Assembly (NCBI RefSeq): GCF_025567385.1
Contig: NZ_JAOQJU010000002.1
Span: forward strand, 62,001-126,000
DNA from: Claveliimonas acetigenes
GTDB taxonomy: Bacteria; Bacillota; Clostridia; Lachnospirales; Lachnospiraceae
Direction: 5' to 3'
Length of the DNA: 64,000 nt
The notes below the pieces were generated by a model. That model ran no database searches, had not been told where the DNA came from, and was given only the letters and a program-made list of their open reading frames with translations. Of this stretch, positions 62,656-64,000 are shown piece after piece. A program made the position numbers and the translations under genes. Positions within the stretch are counted from its first letter, which is position 1. Each line of letters starts with the position of its first letter.

Positions 62656-63279
62656 TTAAATCTCCAAAAAATCGAATACATGCCCTTCCGGTGTGTTCAG
62701 GAAATGCATTAACATATACGCACACATAATTGCCACATTCTCTTCTTCTAAAATTCTTCTTACTTCCGTTCTATCTGCAAGAATAATCTCAATCTCTTCG
62801 TTTTCTTCCTGCCCTGCTTTGGATGGTGTCCCTTTGGCATATCCGTACACAGTCCCACAGGATTCATCGGTCATCCCAATAGTCGTAAAATAAGGCTTTG
62901 TATACATATCTTTCGCATTGATTGGCTCAAAATCAAGCCCAGTTTCCTCTTTCAACTCCCGCCTGCCTGCAGTTTTAAAATCTTCTCCATCATCTACAAG
63001 CCCTGCCGGGAATTCATAGATATATGTATCAATGGGGCAGCGATACTGGCGGATCAACACAAGTTTTTCCTGATTATCATCCTCATCTTTATAGACGCTG
63101 TAAATGATTACGCCGTCTGCTGTGTTTTTTCTGGTACTTATTTTCAAATCCTCAATTTTTTCTGCCCTTGAAGCCACAAAATAAGTACTCCTTTTTCCTG
63201 TATCGCTTTTCATTTCAAGCTCATACATGTTAAGGAATCTGTTCTTTGTGGTCTGTCTGATGTTTTCAATTCTTCGCAT
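62656..63279 (-). CDS. NUDIX hydrolase
   Basis: 207 residues. Nudix box at 93-115 (GLVDDGEDFKTAGRRELKEE plus TG) is complete, with the PAGLVDDGE form seen in ADP-ribose pyrophosphatases. It hydrolyses nucleoside diphosphate-linked compounds. ATG 63279 follows GAAGAGAG; the longer 63321 start touches the end of rlmH. Confidence 0.9.
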   Translation of the reverse strand: MRRIENIRQTTKNRFLNMYELEMKSDTGKRSTYFVASRAEKIEDLKISTRKNTADGVIIYSVYKDEDDNQEKLVLIRQYRCPIDTYIYEFPAGLVDDGEDFKTAGRRELKEETGLDFEPINAKDMYTKPYFTTIGMTDESCGTVYGYAKGTPSKAGQEENEEIEIILADRTEVRRILEEENVAIMCAYMLMHFLNTPEGHVFDFLEI

Positions 63280-63321
63280 AATCTCTCTTCTTTCTTTATT
63301 ACAGTTTGAAAAAATCCTCAT

Positions 63322-63801
63322 TTACTTGTGATATGGTTCCCCATTTATTATCCGATAACTTCGATAAATCTGCTCCAGCAATATCACCCGCATCAATTGG
63401 TGCGGAAACGTCATTTTCGAGAAACTCAATGCATAATCGGACTTTTCCAGTATACTCTTGCCAAGTCCGATGGAACCGCCGATAATAAAAATCATATGGC
63501 CTATTCCGGAAACTCCCAGCTTTTCAATCTTATCTGCAAATTCTTCTGAAGTAAGCTGCCTTCCTTGTATCTCCAGAGTCACAAGATAGGCGTCCTCTTT
63601 GATATATTTCCCGATTCTTTCGGCTTCTTTTTCACGGATAGCGTCTTCCATGTTTTCACTTGCATGGTCAGGCGTCTTTTCATCTGCAACTTCTATAATC
63701 TCAAGTCTGCAATACCTGCCAAGTCTTTTGCTGTATTCGGTGATTGCATCCTTCAGATATTTTTCTTTTATTTTTCCTACCGCAATGATTGTAATCTTCA
63801 T
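63322..63801 (-). CDS. rlmH: 23S rRNA (pseudouridine1915-N3)-methyltransferase
   Basis: 159 residues, standard SPOUT methyltransferase. MKITIIAVGKIKEKYLK, FIIGGSIGLGKSILEKS (the SAM knot) and MTFPHQLMRVILLEQIYRSYRI are the family signatures. Acts on helix 69 of 23S rRNA after pseudouridylation by RluD, whose homologue is encoded earlier in the window. Its ATG overlaps the stop of the HAD gene as ATGA. Confidence 0.97.
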   Translation of the reverse strand: MKITIIAVGKIKEKYLKDAITEYSKRLGRYCRLEIIEVADEKTPDHASENMEDAIREKEAERIGKYIKEDAYLVTLEIQGRQLTSEEFADKIEKLGVSGIGHMIFIIGGSIGLGKSILEKSDYALSFSKMTFPHQLMRVILLEQIYRSYRIINGEPYHK

Positions 63802-64000
63802 TTGAGATGCTCCCTCTCTATCCCGGCAGTCTTTGTGAACATTTTTCTCACATTCAGATAATCCCCTGTAAATACCATCCCGGACATTCCTGTTTCTTTT
63901 GCCCCGTCTACATTCTCCTGCCTGTCATCAAGGAAGAAACATTCCGCCGGTATTAACCGGTATTTTCCCAGAAGATACTCGTAAATCCTTCTGTCCGGTT
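63798..64000 (-). CDS. HAD-family hydrolase (partial, C-terminal end)
   Basis: The window ends inside this gene; the last 66 residues are visible. PDRRIYEYLLGKYRL, FFLDDRQENVDGAKETGM and GMVFTGDYLNVRKMF match the C-terminal half of small HAD phosphatases, with the DD metal-binding pair. The TGA stop overlaps the rlmH start. The N-terminal part with the nucleophile Asp is beyond the edge. Confidence 0.82.
   Translation of the reverse strand, partial: PDRRIYEYLLGKYRLIPAECFFLDDRQENVDGAKETGMSGMVFTGDYLNVRKMFTKTAGIEREHLK

Noticed and set aside
1..64000. tRNA, rRNA, insertion sequence, toxin-antitoxin or restriction-modification system
   Set aside because: None recognised in either strand; every larger open frame on the coding side belongs to a known or plausible chromosomal gene family.

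Overview
The window looks like a stretch of core chromosome from a Gram-positive, spore-lineage anaerobe of the Clostridia, most probably Lachnospiraceae. Support: moderately low GC with strong AGGAGG ribosome-binding sites; gene orders typical of Bacillota (rplU-prp-rpmA-obgE-yhbY-nadD-yqeK-rsfS; ylmE-sepF-ylmH-lspA-rluD; mreBCD-PBP2-minCDE-rodA; yqfC-yqfD-phoH-ybeY); an L27 N-terminal extension paired with the Prp protease; sporulation genes yqfC/yqfD; pyruvate formate-lyase; and small DUF4250, DUF378 and DUF896 proteins. The genus cannot be settled from sequence alone. I see no rRNA, tRNA, CRISPR array, insertion sequence, phage module or clear genomic island.

Layout. 1-4,400 (+): ribosome and GTPase operon. 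4,400-7,600: SOS locus with lexA and, divergently, a YneA-like LysM division inhibitor (three LexA-box-like sites between them), then a Xer-like tyrosine recombinase and a TtcA-like tRNA thiolase. 7,600-14,300 (-): cytidylate-kinase-like protein and a division/lipoprotein cluster (radical SAM, HlyD-like adaptor, YlmE, SepF, YlmH, LspA, RluA-type pseudouridine synthase). 14,580-24,800 (-): elongasome and Min cluster (radC, mreBCD, a large PBP2, minCDE, rodA, an MgsA-like protein, a D,D-carboxypeptidase lipoprotein). 24,870-36,950 (-): two flavoproteins, a PLP lyase, miaA, mutL, mutS, a small membrane protein, miaB, DUF4250 and DUF896. 37,000-43,000 (-): BofC-like protein, pyridoxamine kinase, MurJ/SpoVB-type flippase, ybeY, phoH, yqfD, yqfC. 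43,040-49,050 (-): pyrimidine nucleoside phosphorylase, mscL, carB, DUF1284, bioY behind a BirA operator. 49,160-60,920: surface and fermentation region with three SLH-domain exported proteins (GH25 lysozyme, LRR protein, tandem rhodanese), pflB-pflA, a VanZ protein, a second PflA-like radical SAM enzyme, and a LysR/DUF1275 divergent pair. 61,130-64,000 (-): VOC, PNPOx-like, alpha/beta hydrolase, NUDIX, rlmH and the end of a HAD hydrolase cut by the window edge.

Most of the window is ordinary housekeeping DNA and I do not see a clear new multi-gene system. The observations most worth a second look are: an MgsA homologue whose catalytic Asp (Asp71 in E. coli) is Met; an S-layer-anchored tandem rhodanese with one intact active loop; a PBP2 with an insertion of about 250 residues; the compact SOS control region; a BirA-controlled bioY fused by overlap to a cysteine-rich DUF1284 gene; and two genes whose start codons sit directly on terminator-like hairpins.
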